Of a stretch of 64,000 bases of DNA, positions 9,601 through 19,953 are shown piece by piece (position 1 is the first letter of the stretch; every line of letters begins with the position of its first letter). The position numbers and the translations under genes are program-made. The notes under the pieces were generated by a model. The model saw only the letters and a list, made by a program, of their open reading frames with translations. It was not told where the DNA came from and ran no database searches. Source of the stretch: Diplonema papillatum (Eukaryota; Euglenozoa; Diplonemea; Diplonemida; Diplonemidae); the NCBI GenBank assembly GCA_030068145.1, contig JAPJBO010000817.1, positions 39,313 to 103,312 on the forward strand, written 5' to 3'.

Positions 9601-11800
9601 TGTGGAAGGAACAAGTAGGCGCCATATACCGACAGACAATACGTTATTGTTGGGAGAACGTATGTCAAGTACAGACATCGGAGTGTTGTCGTGCTGCAAC
9701 CCCACGCCTTCCCAGAAACGTGCCGTAACAAGTTCATTCTCTTGGACATGATATTGACGACTCGTTCAGCATGCGGGTTGAACGAGAGCTCATCGTCAAT
9801 TACCAGGCCGAGGAACTTCGTTTCTTTAACCCAGTCGATGCGGTGTGCGACTACCAGCTGAACAGCACCGTCTTTTCTCCTCGCCTGGACCATTTTGGCG
9901 TCTTCAACGGTGGGATGGTCAACGCCGTCGAGTTTCAGAATGTGCTTCTTGTGATGCTGCGCGTATTCAGGGGTATTCGCCCAGAAAGAACAGGTTTCGC
10001 TCGTAATCCACGCAAGTAACTGTCGCGCCTGCACCGATATTGTCGACGGTGAAAAGAGGACCAGGGGAGCCTTCACGATCATTCCGTGAGGACGGACGAA
10101 TAGTGCTTTGGTCTTATGGTAAGCAAGGCTCATGTTCACCTTCTCAACCCATTTTTCGACCTCTGAAACAACCACCTGTGCTCTTTCTTTCAGCTCGTCA
10201 ACGCTATCCCCGGTTACGACCACGCCGACATCATCCGCAAACAACGACAGTGTAAGTATCGGCTGACCATCTGTCGTATTGCCCATGCTCGTACCGAGGT
10301 CGGCAAGCAGCTCCCCCAACTCGTCAATGCAGAATAGGAACAATATTGGACCTAGCACGGTCCCTTGAGGGACTCCCCGTGCTAGAGGGACCTGCTTTCC
10401 AGTCACGCCGTCCACCTTATACGCTGCTTTTCTGTCTCTCAGGAAGGCTTGCACCCAGAGCAGAAAACATGGGGGGAGCCCGCGCTGCTCCATGACCATT
10501 AGCAAACGATCGTGATCGACTGTATCAAACGCATTCGCAAGATCGAATGAGAGAAGGCAGGAGAAACGCTGATTACGACGGGCATTATCGAGCGCGGAGA
10601 CGATGCTACAGACTTGCTCCTCAGTTCCCCTCCCTCTACGGAAGCCACCCTGCTTGTCACAAAATGGTAGGACCGATGGGATATCAGGACTTTCAGCTAA
10701 GAATACCAGACGATTCTTCACCATCACCTCCATCAGCTTCGCCACCACACTTGTGAGGGAGATGGGCCTGTATCCTTCTGGGAGGCTGTGGTCCTTGCCG
10801 GGTTTAGGAACCGGGACGACGTGTGCTTCGCGCCAATTGCTCGGAACGAATGCGTGCTTCCAGGACATGTTGAACAGTTCTAGGAGCAGCTCCTTCGTAG
10901 GTTCTCCCACATGGGATAGGACTTCAGAACAGATCCCGTCAGGGTCGAGGGACGTTGTATGTCGTAGCTCACCGATCGCTCGGTTCAGCTCAGCCATTGA
11001 GTACAGGTCGACGGACGCATCAGGCACGGCGGATGGACCACTGCGCGGCTCCCAGCAGGGTGGGGCTGATTCTCCAGCGTTACGGATCTCCCGCTTACAC
11101 AGCCTTTCAAGGTGATCGCCAAAGATGTCAGCCTTTCCTTCCGCTTCAACGCAGAAGGTCCCGTCCACTTTAATTGGAGGGACCGCGTGGTGATTGGATC
11201 GGCCGTCGATCTTCCGGACCTGTCGATATAGGAGGCCAATGTCCGTGCATCGGTTAATTCTCGTCATGATGGCGTTCCAGTAACTAGCCTTCGCACCAGT
11301 CGCCTCCTCAGAAAAAGTGCACTTCGCGGCTTCGTATGCATGGCGTTTGGTGACATCTTCGGGATCATCTCGGACTTCCTTATGTGCAGCTGCCTTCAGC
11401 TTTTCCAAGCGGCCGAGTTCGGACGTCCACCACGCCTTGTGTGGGCGATTCGACTTCGCCACGGGAACATGCTTTTTGATGCTGCTACGAAGGAGTGAGG
11501 TAATCCGTTCAGCGAACTTGGCGGGGGTTGCTGGTTGGTGCCTGATGAGGTGCCCGCTACGTTCGTCCAGGTACCCCGACAGCTTCTTCCAGTCAGCTTT
11601 CTTCCACGAATAACGTTTTGGGCCACGGGATTTTGCCTGGCGATAACCTCTAGGCATTTTGAAGACAAGCGGCAGGTGGTCCGACTCCCAAGACGAGAGC
11701 ACTCCCCAGTCCCAGACATTTCCCGGCGTCATGGATGAGATGACTACGTCAGGGGAAGAGAAACGAGCATTAGCACGGTATTCCATGGCCAAAATTCGCT
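6607..11800 (-). mobile_element. 5'-truncated non-LTR retrotransposon (LINE) with poly(A) tail
   Basis: The element is read on the minus strand. Its 3' end is marked by a T-run at 6607-6628 on the plus strand, that is, a poly(A) tail. About 1.1 kb of 3' untranslated sequence (6629-7727) precedes the pol frame. The 5' end lies near 11800, where only the last part of the endonuclease is left and a stop codon sits four codons upstream of the first usable start. 5' truncation is typical of LINE insertion. I could not fix a target-site duplication. There is no counterpart at the matching place in the right-hand copy. Confidence 0.85.
7728..11792 (-). CDS. LINE pol: endonuclease C-terminus, reverse transcriptase, RNase H, zinc knuckle
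   Basis: The uninterrupted frame is 1354 residues. Residues ~35-45 hold SDHLPLVF, the final motif of an APE-type endonuclease, so the front of that domain is missing. The reverse transcriptase (~300-620) shows YRPISL, QGGFRRGRGTEEQ, SFDLANAFDTVDHDR, GVPQGTVLGPILF, the active site FADD (~518-521), and FLGLVIDD. The RNase H domain (~875-1060) keeps all four acidic positions (AWADGS, RAETVA, LSDSQSL, GNEVADKLAKDA) with the GHCGLRGN box. A CPVCGRR...H...C knuckle follows at ~1172-1190. This order is that of the I/ingi/R1-like group. All RT and RNase H catalytic residues look intact, so the copy is young, though it cannot be autonomous without a complete endonuclease. The start is uncertain because the frame is open from the truncation point (first codon TTG, then ATG two codons later). 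Confidence 0.93.
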   Translation of the reverse strand: MAMEYRANARFSSPDVVISSMTPGNVWDWGVLSSWESDHLPLVFKMPRGYRQAKSRGPKRYSWKKADWKKLSGYLDERSGHLIRHQPATPAKFAERITSLLRSSIKKHVPVAKSNRPHKAWWTSELGRLEKLKAAAHKEVRDDPEDVTKRHAYEAAKCTFSEEATGAKASYWNAIMTRINRCTDIGLLYRQVRKIDGRSNHHAVPPIKVDGTFCVEAEGKADIFGDHLERLCKREIRNAGESAPPCWEPRSGPSAVPDASVDLYSMAELNRAIGELRHTTSLDPDGICSEVLSHVGEPTKELLLELFNMSWKHAFVPSNWREAHVVPVPKPGKDHSLPEGYRPISLTSVVAKLMEVMVKNRLVFLAESPDIPSVLPFCDKQGGFRRGRGTEEQVCSIVSALDNARRNQRFSCLLSFDLANAFDTVDHDRLLMVMEQRGLPPCFLLWVQAFLRDRKAAYKVDGVTGKQVPLARGVPQGTVLGPILFLFCIDELGELLADLGTSMGNTTDGQPILTLSLFADDVGVVVTGDSVDELKERAQVVVSEVEKWVEKVNMSLAYHKTKALFVRPHGMIVKAPLVLFSPSTISVQARQLLAWITSETCSFWANTPEYAQHHKKHILKLDGVDHPTVEDAKMVQARRKDGAVQLVVAHRIDWVKETKFLGLVIDDELSFNPHAERVVNIMSKRMNLLRHVSGKAWGCSTTTLRCLYLTYVLPTITYCLSVYGAYLFLPQGGRRGFTSPYLEKFERLHRRSLTYVLGCRKGISDLVATQEAGIPPIKVYIDHRLGSLYEKLKLRSLLWDRTLNAPATPLARYVDLERRAGTRDPPRETFVFNPFAPWSLRPPVAIHPSLPEGKTPAEKRSIVEKRLRALPSPDCTAWADGSVMKQSLPSPPPIGDPGFDRRQLRWQVFYNDVTTWGGAATYLEFGPSVRLTDAHGFEVRFEHGCPTISSTCPAGKFPSSTRAETVAMVETLRVLLAVLPPTDVPLEILILSDSQSLLRDLCNGPHAQKQPLMIEIWLALNELNSRGCRITIQFVYGHCGLRGNEVADKLAKDAACRHYRAMTGPSFGVTRVHPPIAAVDASTRYKSRLTREYNESMAIMAYGRAAMAGNETPFAGIVNGRVIKRRKDLTNRAEKESRQLRTGHHPLVMTMYSAEYHTMHRCDRRQLFLPCPVCGRRSRSPLEHLFVCCTDLVTQRLRDSMWAVMADKSGRTEGLKHVGTKDKLWLLLFQHPEIALRYLQEVGAIPRYRILLNDDDLLWSNAAAPAVSSDMLSAWSSQTVLSQLSSPVVPLLSSQLVPGPDISSNGSQLAGPQHESDRSPTPDLDSCTGTLRFEDALDMQAAVSTTSSSPGEWA

Positions 11801-11983
11801 TTTAGCGCCTGCTCAGTTGGAATTCTTATCGGAAAGTGCGAGATCGTCATTTACTCGTTTCCAGTGTCCCAGGACGGTATCTGCTCTCTCAGAGCTTATT
11901 TCGCCCGGTTTGCGAAGAACTCAAAATGAGTCCAAAAATTCTCACTCGGTAGTGAACACCCACACAGGGGTTTGTGGGTCGGT
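11801..11983. other. Flank between LINE and SINE-like repeat
   Basis: No open frame or repeat is recognised here. Confidence 0.3.
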
Positions 11984-12225
11984 GGTTCGATTCCCGCCGG
12001 AAATCGTTTTTTTGGGTTTTTGAAACAGCCCCAAAACCGACCTTTTGTCCTTCTGCACGCCAGATTTTGGTCGCCACGCGAGCTGATTGCTTGCCCATAA
12101 TCGCCAGGGATAGCTCTTTCCATCCCAAAAAAAATTTCCCAAAAATTCCAAAATTTTGACCCAAAACGGGCTGCTTTTCAGACGGAAAATCTGTGACACT
12201 TTTTCGTGGAATGGGTGACATATAA
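11984..12225 (+). repeat. SINE-like repeat with pol III B box
   Basis: A B box GGTTCGATTCC lies at 11984-11994. The following 200 bases (CCAAAACCGACCTTTTGTCC, then GCCACGCGAGCTGATTG, then CGGGCTGCTTTTCAGA) match 58317-58500 closely in the same orientation and 6390-6505 more loosely. The A box upstream is poor. Confidence 0.6.
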
Positions 12226-13327
12226 ACGCGGACAACAGACCGGTACGGGCTACAAGGCAACCCCTGCTCAACTTGTAGAACGTGGGGGGCCCAAGACTAC
12301 ACTCCACGAAGGAAAGTACTTGGTGTCGGTCACAAACAGTCCCGGACATGGCTAGCCATAACCCATATCGAAAGCGTGCACTAAATATACAACCCGTAAC
12401 CACATAGCCCTTTCTTGCACTAAGAGAACCCATTCATGAACGGTCACACGGAGACCCTAAACCCCCGGAATTTCAAGCGAACTTTAACTACTCTAAAAAG
12501 CTCGCTACGCTCGGTTTTGCTATCTTAGAAAAATAGAACTCGAGTCTGCAAAACTGTCCTACGAAAAGCGGAGTCATGGCGTACGTAGATGCATGCGAAT
12601 GTGATTCGGCTTCAAAGCAGCTCGAAAAATACTCGAGGGGCTGCCTTGTGCTTACTTCGAAGGAGGCTAGAGGGGGAGAAACAATACAACTACAAAGTGT
12701 GAGCGCTTACCGCCCGTCACTAAACCCAGATTCACCTGTGTTTCGTGTGGGCTACAGCACATTTACCTCCTTTGATCTTTCGCAGCTGGCAGCCTCCTCA
12801 AGTATTTCCTACAAAGCAGGAGCTTATACAAAAAAGAAAATACTGCCTCGACGGAAGTAGCGAACCGAGGTGTCCCGTAGCGTCGCCAGAAAGACGACGA
12901 ATGCGGGAAGGCTCCAAAATAGGCAGAACGATAACCCAACCTCGGTTGGAGTGCTTCACCCGGCGAGCTACGAGGGTGTAACCACGTGCTATCTTCTTGC
13001 ATGAGAGACAATGTCCTGCCTAAACATTAACCACATACGGACGAACGACGCATATATGCGTCGTTTAATACAAGGTTGTTCCTGTGAGTATGTACGAAGC
13101 TAAATACTCATCGAAAGTGGTCGTCGTTTGTTTTATGGGAAATATATGGCACAGGTCTTCAAATGCGACCTTCGTCGGGCAGAAATATGCACCCCTCGGT
13201 TCCTATTTCTGACCCATCTTTCCTCCCTCTGAGTATGACCTGCGGCTTACCCAAAAAAGGTCCCTTTTCCCCAAATTCACCCACCCCCCCTCCGTCCGTA
13301 TGTGGTAAACTACGTTTTCCCCCCGAG
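12226..13327. other. Stretch without recognisable genes
   Basis: Only short frames without motifs occur here. Confidence 0.3.
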
Positions 13328-13540
13328 GGGGGCCAGGCACGGAGGCAGGTATATTTTAGAGCCAGCTTTTTCAGGAACCGACACTTTTCAAATACGGGTC
13401 CCGGTCTGACGGAGTTCGTCTGGCTTTTCTCGGACTTATGCGCAACGCGGTGAAAATATTTTTTGTTCCTCTGGACAGAGAGACTGCCCCTTTGGGGATT
13501 CTTGCTGACCATGAACAACAAAGGAAAATAAACGTTAGAA
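13328..13540. repeat. Direct repeat, left half of an interrupted copy (complete copy at 16849-17160)
   Basis: The stretch from GGGCCAGGCACGGAGGCAGG to AATAAACGTTAGAA is nearly identical to 16849-17062. Here it is interrupted right after TTAGAA by the element at 13541-16557 and resumes at 16558 (TTAGAAAGTAAAAAAAAATC). In the 16849 copy the two halves are joined. Confidence 0.9.
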
Positions 13541-16500
13541 CACGGTTGTGAAACGAATGGATTATTGTACATTATTGTATTTCCCCCGCCGACCGAGAAT
13601 TATTGTATTTTTATTGTACATTATTGTATATTATTGTACGATTATTGTACATTATTGTACACGCAGTGCTGCAGGGGGTACGGCGTGTGGAAGGTTCACG
13701 ACAGGTTTTACACGGAATGACCCGATGAACTCGACAGACTTCCGAACATGGTGTCATTGTCAGGGGTGCTCGAGCGCAAAAAGACAGCGTTGCAGTTCAA
13801 GAGGGTGAAAATGCAGCAGGTGCCATATCATGCAGGGTCAAAACCTTGTGTCCTTTTAAAACGCTCCCGCGGGGCCGATGGACCCCAAAAAAAGTTTTTG
13901 GAAAAAAAAAAATTGCTCAACTTCATCAAATATTACTGCAGAGTTTGTTCCAAAAATTTAAAATTCAAAAACCCCAATTTTTTTTCCCAAAAAAAAAAAA
14001 AAATGGCCATTTCCAAAAAGACACAAGGTTTTGACCCTGCATGATATCATGGGCTACCAGAAAAAGCGACAAGCATTCGGAAAGGCAGTTGCCACGACAG
14101 GTGTCTTGGCGAGGAGGACGTCTTGGTGGATCTTCACTTCGATCTTTACTTTGGCAATCTTCACTTCGGACTCAGTTCAGCCCGGAAATTGAAGTGAAGG
14201 TTTCCCGAGGTGAAGACCCCCTTGATACAGACGTTTGCTTCAAAACGACGTTTTCAGGGTCGAACGCAGCAGGGAAGTGAAATACATCGTATTTCGTTCT
14301 TTCTCGTTTCCCCGACCGAGCATGCTCTCCAGGGCGTGAACGGATATACTGCCCCTTTCATTCAGATACCTGCTGCAATTGGGCGCAGCGAGATAGCTGT
14401 CAGAAGCTTCCCGCAACGGAATATACATCTCTGCAAACTAACTTTTTTCGAATTGGGTGGTAAATCCAGGTGCGCCTGATGCGCCTAAAGGGGTTGTGGA
14501 GTACGCGCATTTTTGGTAAATGCTCGGACTGTGTATTCCAGTCTTCAACATCTGGGAAAGCCTTTTTCGAGTTTGCTGTTCTGCTCAATCTCTTCTCGAT
14601 CTCGCAGTTGTTTAAGTGCACTGGGCAGTTTCTTGTTGCGGCCCAGTTTGTTCGTTGACCTTTTCGTGGAGTTTCTTCCCTTCTGCAGGAGTTTGGCCCT
14701 CAGAACCGTGGGCCATGTGTTCTATTTGCAGAAAAGGGAGGCAGTTCCCTTCATTTCTAGGATATCAGAAGAGTGCCTGATTGCTGCTGAAGCATCAGGA
14801 TCGCTGGGACTGCAGTCGTACAATAATGTATTGTATATTATTGTAAATTATTGTACATTCTTGTACATTATTGTAAATTATTGTAAATTATTGTATTATT
14901 GTACAGTATTGTGGTGTGATCCACCCTGGAGTTTTTCCGGGTTTGTGCCGGGTTTGTGCCGGGTTTGTACCGGGGGGGGGGTCCGGGTTTTTTATTTTTC
15001 TCTCCCCAGCACCCGCTAGCACCCTTGGTCGTGGAGATTTCAGGCTTCGCGGTGGATTTTGCCACGTTTCATGATCGTCTGGTGCTCGTGGGGGTTTGTC
15101 CCGCACTTTGCGGTCCCTCGCCCTTCTGTCATAATCAGCCTACGGGCTTCGGTATCGTGTACATTTTGTCGGTTTGAGGCCCCTTCCGTAGCTTGGAAAA
15201 CGGAAAGAGAAGCAAGCATCTCCATCGATTCAGAACGAGGGACAGAAGTTCCCACGCTCAACCCGCTCGGCTGTGCCATCGGAACAGAAGTCGGCAACAA
15301 GCGGTTCGGACGGGCGGGTTCCCCGCCCATCAAGTACAACCGGTTTTCCCTCTCGCCTAGAAGGTGCTGTCGGATGGCTAAAGATGGCCTGAGCAGACTG
15401 CTACCTTTGGTTCCGCATCCTTTCAAACTGTGGCTGACCAAGCCGCTGTTTGAGCTCTGCAGGGGTTTCGATGCACTCCAAAATGCGGGTACCAACAGCC
15501 CCGGCAGCTGGGAGGAATGGCTACCGAGCATGGGTGCGTGGCGTTCGTGGACGCGCAACTGCATGCAAACAAGCGTCACGCAATTAGCAGAGACAGGTCA
15601 CCACTCGTTCTGCAGTGGAGTTAGCATTAGCTCAATGTGTCGGGAGCAGTAGTTGTCGACTGAAAAGTACCGCGGATGCAGAACATCGATGCAGACGATG
15701 ATGCCGCAAATGCAGCTTTCTGCGAGCAGGCAAGATGGCAAGCGAGAGAGCGTGCCGTACCCCAGGCAGGTCGCTCGAAAACGGCGACCCGAAATGGAAA
15801 ATTCACCCCCAGGAACAATACCCAGCGGACTGGAAGCGCAGGCAGGCCCGGATGGAAGCATGAGGTGAAGCAGGAGCGGAAAAACGGGGCCGCACCAGTG
15901 GCAGACCCGGACGTTGGGGTTAAACAATCGAAGAAGAAGTGTAAAGACGAGGAAACACCGACTCGGGCAGGGAGGCTACGGCGCGGTGGTGAAGTAACGA
16001 AGCTCGCTCGCTAGCATCCGGCAAGAGCCAGCATGACACATGAATTTGGAATCGATGCTTCATTTGGAAACAGCGAGGGCAGAGGGTTAATCTGCTTGTA
16101 CTAGGCTCCTCGGTTCCCGTAGTATCGGGGGAGTTTGAGGCAATTGCTGGCTGGTGGTCGGTTGTAGTCCGTTGCGTCAAGCACAACCGGGCTCGCCCTC
16201 TGGAGGCTTTGGAAAATAGTGGTTCCTGTCTGTCAGAGATGTGCATTCAGCGCTGCAATGGCAAAGCATTCCAGGTACCTTCTGCGGTGGACCTACATAT
16301 TAATTGGTGTTGGTTTTTACTCGACAGGACCCTGGTGCCGTCGGTTTAGCTTGATTGCAGCGATCACCTGCCATAACCTGAAGGGGTAGTGCAAAATAAA
16401 AAATCGGACCCCCCTTGAGTTTTTCCGGGTTTGTGCCGGGTTTGTGCCGGGTTTGCACCGGGCATATGGATCACACCATATTGTATACAATAATATACGA

Positions 16501-16557
16501 AAATCTGTACAATAAAAATACAATAAAATACAATAAACGATTCGTATCACAACCGTG
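13541..16557. mobile_element. 3.0-kb TIR element with TTATTGTACA arrays
   Basis: The ends are inverted: CACGGTTGTGAAACGAAT on the left, and the complement of the right end reads CACGGTTGTGATACGAAT. About 80% identity extends over 40 bases. The target duplication is TTAGAA (13535-13540 and 16558-16563), and the empty site is present at 17050-17062. Arrays of TTATTGTA and TATTGTACA sit at 13555-13665, 14815-14905 and, inverted, 16480-16535. Inside are GGGTTTGTGCC tandem units (14938-14975 and 16427-16460). I found no transposase. Frames at 15059-15652 (+) and 15040-15579 (-) have no known motif. Part of 15830-15960 resembles 53250-53400 in another TIR element. Confidence 0.85.
13829..14043. mobile_element. 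Nested MITE, 215 bp
   Basis: The TIR is CATGCAGGGTCAAAACCTTG on the left and its exact complement on the right, flanked by ATAT on both sides (13825-13828, 14044-14047). The middle is A/T-rich without coding. It is inserted inside the 3.0-kb element. Confidence 0.85.
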
Positions 16558-16848
16558 TTAGAAAGTAAAAAAAAATCCCTCACAACTCAGTCACAAGCAC
16601 AAAACGTCGAAAGACACCAATCTGCACGCCCATACGGGATCGTCGTAAATACAAAAAGAACGCAAAACACTGCCACTACACACGAGGCTGAACCTCACAA
16701 ACAAGAGAAAGGTCGAAAGGCACCCATCTGTCGCCAAGCCCATACGGGATCGTCAAACACAACGAACTGCAGTGTGCTCATTTCGAAGGAAGCTTATAAG
16801 GGAGTCGAAGATCGTTTGGCTCGGGAGTTGCAGCGTATTTCTCCGGGG
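16558..16848. repeat. Right half of the interrupted direct repeat
   Basis: The sequence from TTAGAAAGTAAAAAAAAATC onward matches 17057-17240. It includes two CGAAAGACACC...CCCATACGGGATCGTC units, a motif seen again at 17100-17145, 50170-50215, 44425-44445 and 46400-46515. Confidence 0.8.
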
Positions 16849-17270
16849 GGCCAGGCACGGAGGCAGGTATATTTTAGGGCCAGCTTTTTCAGGAACCGAC
16901 ACTTTTCAAATACGGGTCCCGGTCTGACGGAGTTCGTCTGGCTTTTCTCGGACTTATGCGCAACGCGGTGAAAATATTTTTTGTTCCTCTGGACAGAGAG
17001 ACTGCCCCTTCGGGGATTCTTGCTGACCATGAACAACAAAGGAAAATAAACGTTAGAAAGTAAAAAAAAATCCCTCACAACTCAGTCACAAGCACAAAAC
17101 GTCGAAAGACGCCAATCTGCACGCCCATGCGGGATCGTCGGAAATACTAAAAGAACGCAAAACACTGCCACTACACACGAGGCTGAACCTCACAAACAAG
17201 AAAAAGGTCGAAAAAGATCGTTTGGCTCGGGAGTTGCAGCGTATTTCTCCGGCGGCCTACAGTATTTAAG
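16849..17270. repeat. Direct repeat, uninterrupted copy (empty site)
   Basis: This copy carries both halves joined through AATAAACGTTAGAAAGT at 17046-17062. It is the pre-insertion state of the site occupied at 13541. Its right side (GGCTCGGGAGTTGCAG) is also present at 50290. Confidence 0.85.
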
Positions 17271-18120
17271 TAGTACTCACCTGTAGAAAATTATATACTG
17301 CGAATACAGCCGCAACGAAAGGGCGGATGTCTCGTAACGCAATGCTGGCTGTGTGTCCGCGTCGCACTGAGCGATAGTCGCACTCTCAGAGGCAAAACAC
17401 CCCTGTAAGTACGATACCCGCAGCGCGCAAGGCGGTGGGGTTGGTGTTATCCACCATTGAGTGTCGAGCGATCTCTCACTCTGAAGACTTCTTACTAGTA
17501 ACCCAACCAGGGATTATGCGTTACGGATAGCGCCCACAACCACTTCAAAAAAGGGCCACCCTCCTGGGCGTCCCGAGTTTTCTAAGTGATTGTTCCGACA
17601 CGTGCGGAATGGGATAATTTTTCCTGTGCTCTGGACTGTCAGAGCACTGCTCTGGTAGCACGGGTGGTCCTGGCTGTGCCGAGTCACGAACAGCTGCCTG
17701 CCAAACCAGACTCACACTGTCGTCCTGTTGCAGAAGGTTCCGCGCTCATAATGGCTCAAAGGACCGAAACGAGGTGCAGACGTGGGACCCATGTGGTGTT
17801 GAGCACATCACTATTCCAAGCACGTTCTTGCAACCTCCCCCCGGGTACACGCAATTGTTATGAGGGTTCATATTTACAACATGTGACGTAACATGTGATC
17901 ACATGTTAGGTCTTATACAGCAAAAAATCATGTCACATCGTATCACCATGTGAAGTCACTTGTGATTTCCATAACAGGGTTGGTTGTGTACCCGAAACTC
18001 GTGTCGGATGCTGATTGTCCGTAGTTTATTTGAACACATCCGGAAAATGTTCACGCGGACTTTGTAGATTTTGCCCAACTTAACTAGGATCTTCCCTTTG
18101 GAAAAGCTAGAACCGTTTTT
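17271..18120. repeat. Segmental duplication block, left copy (matches 50320-51070)
   Basis: The sequence is colinear with 50320-51070, with many small indels. It contains the exact 20-base palindrome TAACATGTGATCACATGTTA at 17889-17908, kept unchanged at 50854-50873, with further CATGTGA words nearby. No conserved open frame spans the copies, so it seems non-coding. Confidence 0.8.
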
Positions 18121-19953
18121 GAGCTATAGTACACCAGCACCCCCAAATCTCCTTTTCTGGCTTTTTGGCGGCGATTACGCTCGATTACGCTCGATCAGGC
18201 TCGAACATGTTGATTTGTATTTTTTTACTTGGCTGCTTTTGTCCTCGTTCGAGACAGAAAGGACGGGTGCTTTCAGAAGCATCAGCAGGGGGAAAGCTGC
18301 GGGGTGCAGGAGGCAGTAAAAGGAGAATAAATGGGGACGAAGCCTGGCAGCGAGGGGTGCAATAAGACGCATCGGAATGACCGCCAAACCAAAATCGTCT
18401 TTTCTTTCTTCTTTTTTTGGAGTGGCAACTGTCAGTTGCTAGCCTGGGATCTGAAGGAGCGCCCCACGGGGATTCCGAGTTGCGGGGCACGATGCGTCGT
18501 CGAACCAACTGGAGCCTGCGCCGGTGCGGGCGAGCTGCACCCCGCCGGCGTCGTGAGGCTCCAGCGGACGGGCGTCGCGGGGGCGGCTGGGCGGGCCTTT
18601 GTGTTGTCGTCGTGGGGGCGGCTGTTCCTTGAGGCTCGGCGGTATGACGACGTCATGCACAAGACTGGCCCCAAGGGGTCTGGATCTCCTTGTTGGACTC
18701 CGCATTGGGAAGAGAGCGGTCCCAGCAACGCGTACCCCAGCTGGGGGGCGCCGTTTGAAATCGGTTCACAACGCAGTTCCAAAGTGTTTGCGAGATCGAT
18801 CAATCTGCAGTACATCCCTGTCAGTCACGCCTTTTTCACGGTACAATGCCGCGACCCTGCGGGTGGCATGCACGCCGGCATTGCACCCGCTTGGACGCTG
18901 ACACTGACGCTGACTTGTCCACTCCGCAGAAGTGATTGCTCGGTCGGAGTCGAGAACCTTGGACGCAAGATCGCACCGCAGGCGATGGGCCTATCCCGCC
19001 AGACTGTTTCGAACGAAACGAGCCTCGCCCTGTAGAGATATAGATACTGCATAGCGGCTGCAACTACCTGAAGAGAGGGCCCAGACCACGTCCGCCAATG
19101 CCTCCTTGAACGACCTGGAGACGTCACGTCGAATTGCTGCGCCGAAAAGCCGGACGAGCCAGCAGCGGTGCCTTCTTCAGTAGACCTCGCCACGGCCACG
19201 GAGGGAAAGGCAGCTCCATCAGGGCCGCTTAGCGTCGCATCATCTGACGGGACTCTGCGAGCGCAGAGACAACCCGCAAGTAGCATCAATCGCGGGCGCC
19301 GGAGGACCAGCCGCACGGCGCCCCGTCCAAGTCCTCAACGGACTCGACATCCGTCTGCAGCTCGACCCTGTCGTCAACGTCGTCTGCTGAGTGGGCTCGC
19401 CGGCACGCGCGGCGTGCCTTCCGACCCGGGCCACAGCCCACAGACCACTGTACAGGGTACAGTGCTGCCGTGTGAGGATGGTCTCGAACATCTGTTAAAG
19501 TGTACAGATGCCGGCTCGCCACCTCGTCGAACGTGGAGGGGGTTGCCCCCTGTCGATGTCCATCCTGTCCCGCCTGCTGCCGGCGACGGCTTCCCGGTAG
19601 GCGGGAAGGAGCATCACAGCCGGTGTCTGCCTTGAAGTGCGGCAGATGCACACCGGCGCTGGCGATCTCTACGACCTTGCAGCCGCCGAGACCGACTCTG
19701 TACTGGCCGGTGCCGCCTCGGCAATGGCAACAGAATTGTGTTGCTTACGCTGTCTTCCCCCTGCCAGCCGCTGAATGAGCGGACACGCGGCCGTAAATTC
19801 CCCCGCCTGGGGTGGATGGTGTGGCACTCCTAATTTCACTTTTCAGTTCGATTACGCTCGATTATGTTCGATTGCAGTCGATCACAGACGATCAGCCTCG
19901 ACCAGGCTCGATCAGGCTCGATTATGTCGATTACTCTCATAGTGATATAGCTC
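18121..19953. mobile_element. 1.8-kb TIR element with GATTACGCTCGAT arrays
   Basis: The block 18121-19953 interrupts a sequence that is continuous at 51060-51080 in the right-hand copy. Ends are GAGCTATAGTAC and, inverted, GAGCTATATCAC. Flanks share the word CGTTTT, a likely imperfect target duplication. Near each end lie CTCGATTACG/GATCAGGCTCGA arrays (18174-18206 and 19848-19938). The interior is GC-rich and holds a degenerate reverse transcriptase fragment on the minus strand. Confidence 0.75.
18432..18815 (-). pseudogene. Degenerate reverse transcriptase fragment
   Basis: The minus strand encodes CGVQQGDPDPLGPVLCM, close to the GVQQGDPLGP motif of non-LTR reverse transcriptases but with two extra residues. 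No FADD active site is readable, and the neighbouring frames at 18825-19651 are broken. It may be a captured or nested relic inside the TIR element. Confidence 0.4.

Noticed and set aside
6600-11810. GGCCA at both LINE ends as target-site duplication
   Set aside because: Five bases with uncertain borders is not better than chance.
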